A stretch of DNA of 64,000 nt from Collimonas fungivorans. Its GTDB lineage: Bacteria > Pseudomonadota > Gammaproteobacteria > Burkholderiales > Burkholderiaceae_D. Under the pieces are notes generated by a model. It made no database searches. It was not told the DNA's origin and saw nothing but the letters and a program-made list of their open reading frames with translations. The stretch covers positions 4,402,001-4,466,000 of the forward strand of contig NZ_CP013232.1 in the NCBI RefSeq assembly GCF_001584145.1, read 5' to 3'. The translations under genes were made by a program, and so were the position numbers. Shown one piece after another: positions 43,336-50,906 of this stretch; position 1 is the first letter of the stretch; each line of letters opens with the position of its first letter.

Positions 43336-43364
43336 GTGGCTGGTTCTGGCCGGAACGAGTCATT
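43336..43364 (+). repeat. Island repeat, copy R8
   Basis: GTGGCTGGTTCTGGCCGGAA then CGAGTCATT, between array genes 8 and 9. Confidence 0.55.
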
Positions 43365-43366
43365 TG

Positions 43367-43585
43367 CTAGTCTTGCGCCATTGTACGTCGACGCGTCCAC
43401 TCGTCCACAACGTCGCCCATGCTCTTCTCAACACCGTTTCGTATCCATGCCATCAGATCGCGGTCAAATTTGAACTCCGGTCCACACTGATGTGAAAGAA
43501 AGCGCCGGACGTTCTGCGTATTTTTGTAGGCAGAATCGACCAACGTTGTTCGCGAAATTACTCCGCCGTGCCAATCAAATTTCAT
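43367..43585 (-). CDS. DUF6434-like small protein (array gene 9)
   Basis: A 72-residue protein, MKFDWHGGVISRTTLVDSAYKNTQNVRRFLSHQCGPEFKFDRDLMAWIRNGVEKSMGDVVDEWTRRR. The NVRRFL-x3-CG-x-F-F-R-x-MAW and MGDVVDEW pattern matches my memory of the DUF6434 family, often found fused to SAP domains or alone; its function is unknown. The ATG at 43585 has GGAGGA eight bases upstream; a TTG at 43591 is less likely. Confidence 0.72.
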   Translation of the reverse strand: MKFDWHGGVISRTTLVDSAYKNTQNVRRFLSHQCGPEFKFDRDLMAWIRNGVEKSMGDVVDEWTRRRTMAQD

Positions 43586-43628
43586 GAACAAATTCCTCCA
43601 ACATCGTCATCAGTTTAGTGGGCGTCTT

Positions 43629-43655
43629 CGACCGTCCGATTTTGGCCGATCGCGG
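43629..43655 (+). repeat. Island repeat, copy R9
   Basis: CGACCGTCCGATTTTGGCCG then ATCGCGG, upstream of array gene 9 and the last copy before attR. Confidence 0.55.
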
Positions 43656-43713
43656 CGATCTTACAAACTCAGCTATTTTTTGCAAATTCAGCGAACAACA
43701 GAAAAAGTCATTT

Positions 43714-43729
43714 GGACAAAAATTGGACA
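43714..43729. repeat. GGACAAAAATTGGACA, right copy (element end repeat)
   Basis: An exact direct repeat of 34484-34499, 51 bases inside attR. Confidence 0.7.
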
Positions 43730-43756
43730 AACTCGATGAGGAATAGAAAATTTCCC

Positions 43757-43837
43757 CTATGAGAGATCACTTAGTTCGATCCAGTCCATCATGAGCGCCA
43801 CGAAAACACGCCTTTTACTGTAATTCACTGATTTCAT
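43757..43837 (-). pseudogene. dusA: Displaced 5' end of the original dusA
   Basis: Minus-strand ATG at 43837 gives 26 codons: MKSVNYSKRRVFVALMMDW then IELSDLS and a stop. MKS...RR-x-(S/F)VA-(P/L)MMDW parallels [15 protein letters not shown] of the present dusA. The frame departs from DusA right after the att core, as expected when an element splits the gene after the APMMDW codons. The 211 bases from here to the kinase gene (43838-44048) hold no recognised gene and probably contain the former dusA promoter. Confidence 0.75.
43780..43801. other. attR: right attachment site
   Basis: TCCAGTCCATCATG plus AGCGCCAC: a direct repeat of 34340-34361, identical over the first 14 bases and 18 of the first 19. 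It marks the right end of the about 9.4-kb element. Confidence 0.82.
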
Positions 43838-44048
43838 TAGGTTTGATGCTGATTTCGCACACATGCAATTTATGCGCTATTTTTCTTGATTTCTGGATAT
43901 TCTGCCGCTCACCGCACGTGCACTTGCTGCGGGTGTCGTGGAAACAATCAGGAAACGGGACTGCTTCGGTTCACGCGAACTCGGCGAAAGTCCGTAGCTT
44001 AGCAGCAAGTCCCCACCCACCAAAGGCTGCGGGTCCTGAAATGTGGTG

Positions 44049-45383
44049 TCAATAAGGTCCGGACTGCACACTAGGCAGCCTCAATGTCGCCTCCAACCCG
44101 CCTTCAGGCCGCTGCAGCAGCTCAAAAGCGCCGCCAAAACGCTCGGTAATAGCTACCACAATAGACAAACCCAAGCCGCTGCCCTGCCCCGAACCGCGCC
44201 GCCAGAAGCGCTCGGTCACCATCTCCAGCTCCTCGGCGCTCAGTCCCGGCCCGTGGTCCCGCACGCGGAACACACAAGCGTCCTTGGACGACTGCAGCTC
44301 CAGGCTGACGCCTTGCGCCGCCGGCGTATGGCGCAGCGCATTGTCGAGCAGGTTGCGCAGCGCGGTGACCGCCAGCGCTTGCGGCAAGGCCAGTTGCGCC
44401 GACTTGCCGCCGCTGTTGAAGACGATGCGGCCGGGAGCGTTGGTGCTGGCGTCGCGTATCGCCAGCTGCGCAACCTCTTCGGCGTCGGCGAGATTGCCGT
44501 CGTCCCAGGAAAATGGTCCTTCGATTTGCGACAGCGTCAGCAGCTGGCCGAGCGTGCGCTGCAGGCGCGCCACGCCTTCCTCTGCGTAATCCATGGCCAC
44601 CGCGGCATCCTTGCCTTGGGTGATGCGCGCCACCTGCAAGTGCGTCTTGATGGCGGTCAGCGGGGTCCGCAGTTCATGCGCGGCATCGCTGGTGAAACGG
44701 CGTTCGCGGCTGATGGTCACGTTCATCCGCTGCAGCAATTTGTTCAGGGTGTTCACCAGCGGCAGCAGGTCGCGCGACATGGCTGCTTCCGGAATCGGCG
44801 TCAGCACTTCCGGCGCCCGGCTGGCCAGCGCCTGCCGCAGCCGCTCCAGCGGCGACAAGCCGTTTTTCACGCCGAACCACAGCACGATCAGGCTGCCTAT
44901 CATGGCCACCACGAACGGCACCACGGCCGCCATCGTGACGTTGCGCAGCAGCGAGCTGCGTTCCGCCAGGCGATCGGCAGTGGTCACGCGCAAGCCGTCG
45001 GCTTCATAGGTATAGCTGCGCCAGCGTTCGCCCTTGATGAGGCGTTCGGAATAACCGGGAGCCACGGCAGCCACCGCTTCCAGGGTAGCGCCGGGGGTGC
45101 GGGCGATCACTTCGCCGCGCAAGGAAGTAATCTGGCAGTCGAAACTCTTCGCCATGGGCGGCATCTTCAAGGTTGACGCGCCCGGCTGCCCCTTGCGTCC
45201 GTCCCAGGCCGCGGGATTCTGCGACATCAGGCCGGCCACCATTTGCGCCGACATCGCCAGCCGCTGGTCGAGGGTGCGATGCACCTCTTCATCCAGGCTG
45301 CGCAGCATCCAGACCGATACCGCTCCCCACAGCAGGCTGAGCGAGATTCCGATCAGCAGCAGCAAGCGCAGGCGCAAGCTCAT
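44049..45383 (-). CDS. QseC/TctE-like sensor histidine kinase
   Basis: A 444-residue classical kinase. Membrane segments at about residues 7-27 and 150-172 flank a periplasmic domain. HAMP-like SPLERLRQALASR follows. The HisKA domain has His in RRFTSDAAHELRTPLTAI (about residue 240), with N-box RNLLDNALRHTP, G1 DHGPGLS, F-box ERFWRR and G2 GSGLGLSIV. It overlaps the response regulator by four bases (ATGA). The pair is divergent from the disulfide-exchange operon at 46159, which suggests control of it. Confidence 0.92.
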   Translation of the reverse strand: MSLRLRLLLLIGISLSLLWGAVSVWMLRSLDEEVHRTLDQRLAMSAQMVAGLMSQNPAAWDGRKGQPGASTLKMPPMAKSFDCQITSLRGEVIARTPGATLEAVAAVAPGYSERLIKGERWRSYTYEADGLRVTTADRLAERSSLLRNVTMAAVVPFVVAMIGSLIVLWFGVKNGLSPLERLRQALASRAPEVLTPIPEAAMSRDLLPLVNTLNKLLQRMNVTISRERRFTSDAAHELRTPLTAIKTHLQVARITQGKDAAVAMDYAEEGVARLQRTLGQLLTLSQIEGPFSWDDGNLADAEEVAQLAIRDASTNAPGRIVFNSGGKSAQLALPQALAVTALRNLLDNALRHTPAAQGVSLELQSSKDACVFRVRDHGPGLSAEELEMVTERFWRRGSGQGSGLGLSIVVAITERFGGAFELLQRPEGGLEATLRLPSVQSGPY

Positions 45384-46045
45384 GGCTTCACCGCCGCGAT
45401 CCGGTAACCGAGGCCGCGCACCGTTTCGATCAGGTCGGCGCCAAGCTTGCGCCGCAGATGATGGATGTGCACATTGAGGGCGTTGCTTTCGATCTCTTCA
45501 TTAAAATGGTAGAGGCTGTCTTTTAGCTGGTCGGCGCTCAGGATGCGGCCGCAGGCTTGCAGCAATGCCGCCAGCAGCGCCAGTTCGCGCCGCGACAGGT
45601 CTACCGCCTGGCCGTGCAGCCAGACTTCGCCGCTGGCCGGGTCCAGGCGCAGGGGACCATGCTCGACGATATCGACGCTGCGGCCGGCGGCGCGGCGCAG
45701 CAAGGCGTGCAAGCGCGCCACCAGTTCGCTGAGATCGAAAGGCTTGAGCAGATAATCGTCGGCGCCGGCGCGCAAGCCCGCGACCCGATCCTCGACGGCG
45801 TCACGCGCGGTCAATACCAGTACCGGCAGCGCCATGCCCGCCGCCCGCAAACGCCGCAGCAGGCTCATGCCGTCTTCATCCGGCAAGCCAAGATCGAGGA
45901 TGATCACGTCGCAATGCGAGGTAGCCAGCGCAGCTTCGGCCTGGGCGGCGCTGGCCACGCCATCGGCTGTCAGGCCGTGCGCCCGCAGGCCGGCCAGGAT
46001 GCCGTGGGCGATCAGTTCGTCATCTTCTACCAGCAGTACACGCAT
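45380..46045 (-). CDS. QseB-like OmpR-family response regulator
   Basis: A 221-residue regulator. The receiver has LLVEDDELIAHGI, the phospho-acceptor in VIILDLGLPDEDG (about residue 51) and K in YLLKPFDLSEL (about 101). The winged-helix output domain covers about residues 125-218 (LSRRELALLAALL ... SNALNVHIHHLRRKLGADLIETVRGLGYRI). Its ATG is about 113 bases from the dsbD ATG on the opposite strand, so both promoters share this gap. Confidence 0.93.
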   Translation of the reverse strand: MRVLLVEDDELIAHGILAGLRAHGLTADGVASAAQAEAALATSHCDVIILDLGLPDEDGMSLLRRLRAAGMALPVLVLTARDAVEDRVAGLRAGADDYLLKPFDLSELVARLHALLRRAAGRSVDIVEHGPLRLDPASGEVWLHGQAVDLSRRELALLAALLQACGRILSADQLKDSLYHFNEEIESNALNVHIHHLRRKLGADLIETVRGLGYRIAAVKP

Positions 46046-46158
46046 AGGTTTTCCTCCATGCTGTCCAGTATTTCATGCCTGGATTATCGCATTGTTAACG
46101 CTGCCTTAATCCGCATGGGCCAGGATGTGCGCTTATCCTAATTCAGAGGTGCTTATTT

Positions 46159-47922
46159 ATGTTACGGCTGCTGCGGTTCTTATTGGTGTTGCTGCTGCCC
46201 TTGCTGTCATGGCTGCCGGCGCACGCCGAGAACGATTTTTTGCCGCCGGAACAGGCGTTCCGGCTGAACGTGACCCAGGAGGGCCAGGGACAAGTGCGGC
46301 TGAACTGGCACATCAGCAAGGGTTATTACCTGTACCGCAAGCAGCTGAAGGTAGAGGCCGAGCCGGCCGGCGGCTTGCCGCAGATTGAATTTCCCGTGGG
46401 AACGATCAAGCACGACGAGTTCTTCGGCGAGAGCGAGGTTTATCACGATAGCCTCGAGCTGCTGGTGAACGCACGTGACGCCCGCGCTTTGCACATCGGC
46501 TGGCAGGGCTGCGCCGACGCCGGCCTGTGTTATCCGCCGCAAAACAAGCGTGTGGAACTGGCCGGCTCAGGACAGCCGCCGGCCACCGCCGCGCCAGCGG
46601 CCGCGCTGGGCGAGGACCAGAGCCTGGCCGCGCGCCTGGCGCAAGCCAACCTGGCTTGGATGCTGCTGGTGTTTTTTGGTCTCGGCCTGCTGATGACGTT
46701 CACGCCTTGCGTGCTGCCGATGATTCCAATCTTGTCCAGCATAATTGCAGGCAGCGGCGCCGGCCCAAAGCGCGGTTTTGTCCTGTCGCTGGCTTTCGTG
46801 CTGCCGATGGCGCTGACTTACGCCGTACTGGGCGCCGCCGCTGCATTGGCCGGCGCCAACTTGCAGGCGATGCTGCAGAATCCCTGGGTGCTCGGCGCAT
46901 TCGGCCTGGTGTTTGTAGCGCTGGCGCTGGCGATGTTCGGTTTCTACGAGCTGCAATTGCCGGCCTTCCTGCGCAACCGCCTCGACCATGCCAGCCAGGG
47001 CCAGCGCGGCGGCACCGTGCTTGGCGCGGCAACGATGGGCGTGCTGTCGGCACTGCTGGTCGGCCCTTGCATGACGGCGCCGCTGGCCGGCGCCCTGCTG
47101 TACATCGGCGACAGCGGCGATGTCGTCAGCGGCGGTCTGGCCTTGCTGTCCATGGGGCTGGGCATGGGCGTGCCGCTGCTGCTGGTAGGAACGCTGGGCG
47201 CCAGGTTGCTGCCGCGTCCGGGCAACTGGATGAACCGGGTCAAGGCCCTGTTCGGCTTCATCTTGCTGGGCACCGCAATCCTGTTTCTGGCGCGCGTATT
47301 GCCGCCGGCCCTGGTGCTGGGCCTGTGGGGAGCATGGCTGCTGGCGCTTGCACTCAGCCTGCTGGCGCTGGCGCACAAGCTGGCAGCCGACGGCGGCCGC
47401 TTACTGGCGCGTTTCCTGGCTTTGCTGCTCGGGCTGTGGGGCGGACTGATGGTGATCGGCGCAGCAGCCGGCGCGCATGATCCTTTACAACCGCTGGCCT
47501 TTGCAGTGCGACCGACGGCAGGCGTCCAGGCTGGCGCCGCGCATGATTTCATGACACGCTTTGCCACAGTCAAGACAGCGCAGCAACTGGCCGAAGGCGT
47601 TGCTGCCGCCGGCCGCGGCGGCCAGTGGACGCTGGTCGATTATTACGCCGACTGGTGCGTCTCGTGCAAGGTGATAGAGCGCGACGTATTTTCCGATCCG
47701 CGCGTGCAGCAAGCACTGGCCGGCGTGCAGCTGCTGCGTCCCGACATCACCGCCAACAATGCGGACGACCGGGCGATGCTGGGCGCTTACCAGGCGTTCG
47801 GCGCGCCGACCATCCTGCTGATCGGACCGGACGGCAAGGAACATCGGGCCGAGCGCATCATCGGCGAACTCAGCGCCGACGAATTCCTGGCGCGCCTGCA
47901 ACGGGCACAGGGGAAATCCTGA
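46159..47922 (+). CDS. dsbD: Thiol:disulfide interchange protein DsbD
   Basis: A 587-residue three-domain DsbD. The signal peptide ends near LPAHA (about residue 23). The periplasmic alpha domain has the redox pair in WQGCADAGLCYPPQ (about residues 117-123). Eight membrane segments (about 170-450) carry the redox Cys in TPCVLPMIPIL and GPCMTAPLAG. The C-terminal thioredoxin domain has DWCVSCKVIE (about residue 500). It carries electrons from cytoplasmic thioredoxin to periplasmic partners. It overlaps nothing but is followed after two bases by the next gene; operon with a TlpA-like protein and DsbG. Confidence 0.94.
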   Translation: MLRLLRFLLVLLLPLLSWLPAHAENDFLPPEQAFRLNVTQEGQGQVRLNWHISKGYYLYRKQLKVEAEPAGGLPQIEFPVGTIKHDEFFGESEVYHDSLELLVNARDARALHIGWQGCADAGLCYPPQNKRVELAGSGQPPATAAPAAALGEDQSLAARLAQANLAWMLLVFFGLGLLMTFTPCVLPMIPILSSIIAGSGAGPKRGFVLSLAFVLPMALTYAVLGAAAALAGANLQAMLQNPWVLGAFGLVFVALALAMFGFYELQLPAFLRNRLDHASQGQRGGTVLGAATMGVLSALLVGPCMTAPLAGALLYIGDSGDVVSGGLALLSMGLGMGVPLLLVGTLGARLLPRPGNWMNRVKALFGFILLGTAILFLARVLPPALVLGLWGAWLLALALSLLALAHKLAADGGRLLARFLALLLGLWGGLMVIGAAAGAHDPLQPLAFAVRPTAGVQAGAAHDFMTRFATVKTAQQLAEGVAAAGRGGQWTLVDYYADWCVSCKVIERDVFSDPRVQQALAGVQLLRPDITANNADDRAMLGAYQAFGAPTILLIGPDGKEHRAERIIGELSADEFLARLQRAQGKS

Positions 47923-47924
47923 CC

Positions 47925-48755
47925 ATGTTGACAGTGAAACTCGGCCCGCTGGTGCTGCCGCTGTACCAGGCCATGCTGATCGTCTCCGTGCTGGCCGCCT
48001 ACGGCGTGAGCTACCTGGTCGGAAGGCGGCAGAAAAACGCAAGCCTGGGCAATCTTTTGTCGGACATGCTGATCGCGGCATTGCTGGCGGCACGCCTGGT
48101 TTTTGTCGTGACCTGGTTCGAACTTTACCGGGCTGCGCCGTGGACCATGGTCGATATCCGCGACGGCGGCTTCACGCCCTGGGCCGGCATCCTGGCTGCG
48201 CTGCTGGTGGCAGCCTGGCGCGGCTGGCGCGAGGCTGCGATACGCAAGCCGCTGGTCCTTGCGCTGGCAGCCGGAACGCTGGCCTGGGGCACGATGTCCG
48301 GGATCCGGCACTGGCAGCAAAACGAGCCGGCGACCCTGCCGGCAACGCAGCTGACCACGCTGGCCGGCGAACAGACCGGGCTGGCCAGGCTGGCTGGCGG
48401 CAAACCGCTGGTGGTCAACCTGTGGGCCAGCTGGTGTCCGCCCTGCCGGCGCGAAATGCCGCTGCTCAGCGCCGCCCAGAAACAGCAGGACGGCATCGCC
48501 TTTGTTTTTGTCAACCAGGGCGAGGACCAGATCACCGTCCAACGTTACCTGAGCGAGAGCGGATTTGAGCTGTCGCATGTCCTGCTTGACCGCGACACCG
48601 GTCTCGGCAAGGCGGTTGGCTCGATGGCCTTGCCCACCACCTTGTTCTACGACAGCAACGGCCGCCTGCGAGACACCCATCTGGGCGAACTGTCGGCGGC
48701 TTCGCTGGCCGACAAATTGAAGCAATTGCACGAACCCACTAATCAACAGGAGTAA
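47925..48755 (+). CDS. Lgt-like membrane domain fused to a TlpA/ResA thioredoxin
   Basis: A 276-residue protein. The N-terminal about 125 residues have four hydrophobic segments resembling the start of prolipoprotein diacylglyceryl transferase (MLTVKLGPLVLPLYQAMLIVSVLAAYGVSYLVGRR). They lack the full Lgt signature, so the enzymatic activity is doubtful. The C-terminal TlpA domain has the active site in VVNLWASWCPPCRREMPLL (about residue 167) and the cis-Pro in SMALPTTLFYDSNG. It should be a membrane-tethered periplasmic thiol reductase fed by DsbD, two bases after its stop codon. Confidence 0.88.
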   Translation: MLTVKLGPLVLPLYQAMLIVSVLAAYGVSYLVGRRQKNASLGNLLSDMLIAALLAARLVFVVTWFELYRAAPWTMVDIRDGGFTPWAGILAALLVAAWRGWREAAIRKPLVLALAAGTLAWGTMSGIRHWQQNEPATLPATQLTTLAGEQTGLARLAGGKPLVVNLWASWCPPCRREMPLLSAAQKQQDGIAFVFVNQGEDQITVQRYLSESGFELSHVLLDRDTGLGKAVGSMALPTTLFYDSNGRLRDTHLGELSAASLADKLKQLHEPTNQQE

Positions 48756-48762
48756 ATCAGAC

Positions 48763-49530
48763 ATGCGTAAATATTCATTCATCATGGCCGCGCTGTTGCT
48801 AGCTGCAACCGGTGCGGCTCTCGCTGCACCCGCCGCCAGCTGGCCGGCGCCGATCAAGGCGCTGGAAGCGCAAGGGGTCGACATCGTCGGACGCTTCGAC
48901 GCGCCGGGCGGACTGCAAGGCTACGCCGGCGTGCTGCAGCAGAAGTCGATGGCGATCTACCTGACCGCGGACGGCAAGCAGGCGATCGTCGGCACCATGC
49001 TCGACGCCAAGGGAGCCAACCTGTCTGAAGCGCCGCTGGAAAAACTGGTCAGCAAGCCGATGACGGAGAAAACCTGGAACCTGCTCGAAAAGAGCAGCTG
49101 GATTGCCGACGGCAGCAAGGATGCAAAACGCGTCATCTACACGTTTACCGATCCAAACTGCCCGTACTGCAATAAATTCTGGAACGATGCCCGGCCCTGG
49201 ATCAAGTCCGGCAAGGTGCAGATACGCCACATCATGGTCGGCATCATCAAGGACAGCAGCAGCGGCAAGGCGGCGGCCCTGCTCAGCGCCAAAGACCCGC
49301 AAGCCGCCCTCAACCAGCATGAACTGCAGCATGCCAGCGGCGGCATCAAGCCCCTGGGGCTAATCCCGGCAAATATCCGCACACAGCTCGACAGCAACCA
49401 GCAATTGATGCAGCAACTCGGTTTCTTCGCCACGCCTACCGTTTTTTACAAGGACGCCGGCGGTATCCTGCAAACGACGCAAGGCGCGCCACGCGCGGAA
49501 ATGCTCAGCACGGTTCTCGGACCGCGCTGA
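48763..49530 (+). CDS. dsbG: Thiol:disulfide isomerase/sulfenic-acid reductase DsbG
   Basis: A 255-residue periplasmic protein. The signal peptide ends near AALAAPA (about residue 22). An N-terminal cystatin-like dimerisation domain (about 25-85) and a linker helix lead to the thioredoxin domain, with CPYC in FTDPNCPYCNKFW (about residues 132-135) and cis-Pro in FFATPTVFYKDAGG. CPYC is the DsbG form (DsbC has CGYC). DsbG protects and repairs single Cys residues and is kept reduced by DsbD, encoded two genes upstream. Starts 7 bases after the TlpA gene. Confidence 0.93.
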   Translation: MRKYSFIMAALLLAATGAALAAPAASWPAPIKALEAQGVDIVGRFDAPGGLQGYAGVLQQKSMAIYLTADGKQAIVGTMLDAKGANLSEAPLEKLVSKPMTEKTWNLLEKSSWIADGSKDAKRVIYTFTDPNCPYCNKFWNDARPWIKSGKVQIRHIMVGIIKDSSSGKAAALLSAKDPQAALNQHELQHASGGIKPLGLIPANIRTQLDSNQQLMQQLGFFATPTVFYKDAGGILQTTQGAPRAEMLSTVLGPR

Positions 49531-49540
49531 GCCGGGCTCA

Positions 49541-49575
49541 GGCCAAACCAGATGCAACATGCATCTGGTTTGGCC
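49541..49575. terminator. 16-bp perfect hairpin between convergent dsbG and protease genes
   Basis: GGCCAAACCAGATGCA, loop ACA, TGCATCTGGTTTGGCC. No strong U-tract follows on either strand, but the position between two convergent stops favours a bidirectional transcript end. Confidence 0.65.
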
Positions 49576-49586
49576 GGCCCCTCTGT

Positions 49587-50693
49587 TTACTGACGTGCAG
49601 GTGTATTTTCAGCGAAATATTCGTGGTTGTCGGCATTGTCGACGGCATTGGTCGGATTGCTGACAGCCAGGTTGTGCGCGCCGGTCTGGCCGTACACATG
49701 GTCGTCGGTGCCGGCCACCACGGTGAAGTGGCTGGTTTCATGGACCAGCGTGCCGGCCTTGGAGTCGGTGCCGTTGGCCGGTGCGGTCCAATAGGCGCCG
49801 CACAGGTAAACCGTGTATGGCTGGTCCGGATAGACATAAGCGTAAGTCCCGGACTCGGTGCAGCTGCAGTCGAATTTATACGCCTGGGTGCCGAGCGCGC
49901 TGCTGAGGTTGGTGTAGTGATTGGTAACCGTTGTATAACGGCCGCTGGTGACCGCGCCGAACCACCAGGTGTAGCGGCTGCCGGTGTTGTTTGCATTCAG
50001 ATAGTTCTTGGAATTGGTAGCTATCGAAGTGGCGTCGGTGCGGGCTGTGGTCAGCGCGGTTTTCTGGCTGTTGCTGCAGCTGGCGAAGGTGGTGGATGCT
50101 GCTGCCGCGCCATTGATTGCGCCCAGCAGGTCGGAAGAAGCCAGCTTGGACGATGGTGCAGGACCGCCGTCGACCGACAGCGGTATCGCATTGGTTTCCA
50201 GCGTGACGGCAGGGGCAGCAGCAGCGGCGCCGCTGGCCTTGGCAGCGACGGCGTTGCCGACTTCACGCACCAGGGTGTCGGCGCTGCGCTTGTACTTGAT
50301 CACGTATTGGCCGGCGCGATACATCTCGTAGTAGGCGCTGAGGTCGACTTCAACCGCACGGCTTTCGTTCGGCTTGAGCGTGATGTAGTCCTTGTCGGTT
50401 GCCGGTTTGCGTTTCACCAGGCGTCCCACATAACGCACCGGCTGGCCACCCAGGTCGACGCTGAACAAATCGCCGCTGACGCCGTTCAAGGGAGTTTCCC
50501 AGTTCAGCACATGCAAGGGCGAGGCGCTGGTGTTGGTGATGGTGTAGAGCACCTTGCCTGAGCCGGCCGCACCTTTCGCGCTGGCCTCCTGCAAGGTCAC
50601 TTCGATATCGGCCCGCGCTGCATAAGCCGAGCCGCTGACAACGATTGCTGCCACACATGTAACGCCTGCCAACCATTTTCGAAAACTGTACAT
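49587..50693 (-). CDS. M35-family (deuterolysin/aspzincin) metalloprotease
   Basis: A 368-residue exported protease. The signal peptide ends near GSAYAA (about residue 25). A beta-sandwich-like propeptide or N-terminal domain (about 28-160) is followed by the catalytic domain. Its zinc site is GTLVHETSHFTVVAGTDDHVYG (HExxH near residue 319 and the third ligand Asp in GTxDxxYG), which defines the aspzincin clan. Paired Cys (CSNS, CSCTES, CGAYW) suggest disulfides, which fits the neighbouring Dsb operon. Such enzymes often cleave at Lys residues. It is probably secreted and may serve fungal or protein degradation. Confidence 0.88.
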   Translation of the reverse strand: MYSFRKWLAGVTCVAAIVVSGSAYAARADIEVTLQEASAKGAAGSGKVLYTITNTSASPLHVLNWETPLNGVSGDLFSVDLGGQPVRYVGRLVKRKPATDKDYITLKPNESRAVEVDLSAYYEMYRAGQYVIKYKRSADTLVREVGNAVAAKASGAAAAAPAVTLETNAIPLSVDGGPAPSSKLASSDLLGAINGAAAASTTFASCSNSQKTALTTARTDATSIATNSKNYLNANNTGSRYTWWFGAVTSGRYTTVTNHYTNLSSALGTQAYKFDCSCTESGTYAYVYPDQPYTVYLCGAYWTAPANGTDSKAGTLVHETSHFTVVAGTDDHVYGQTGAHNLAVSNPTNAVDNADNHEYFAENTPARQ

Positions 50694-50906
50694 GGATCAC
50701 TCCTCTTGTAGAGTTAAATGAGCCCCAGCCTTGTGGGCATGGGGAAATTTATGCTAGCACGCACATTTCCTTGGGGAATCCTGTCAAAGTTGACAGGGTG
50801 CCGCGACGTTACCGGGGAAATCGAGCTTTACATGCGAAGCGGCGGCAAACGTACTACCATCATCGGCAAGAGCCTGAAATCCGCCAACCGCCGCCAAGGA
50901 GACACC

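Noticed and set aside
43253..43363. N-terminal extension of the lipocalin-like gene
   Set aside because: These codons derive from repeat R8 (TRSGQNQPLEG) and precede a proper signal peptide that starts at 43252.
36051..43660. Standard integron attC sites in the small-gene array
   Set aside because: GTTRRRY and RYYYAAC core sites are not found at the repeat ends and no integron integrase is present, so the integron label is not applied.
43877..44071. 64-codon minus-strand frame between attR and the kinase gene
   Set aside because: No ribosome site or homology; the region more likely held the former dusA promoter.
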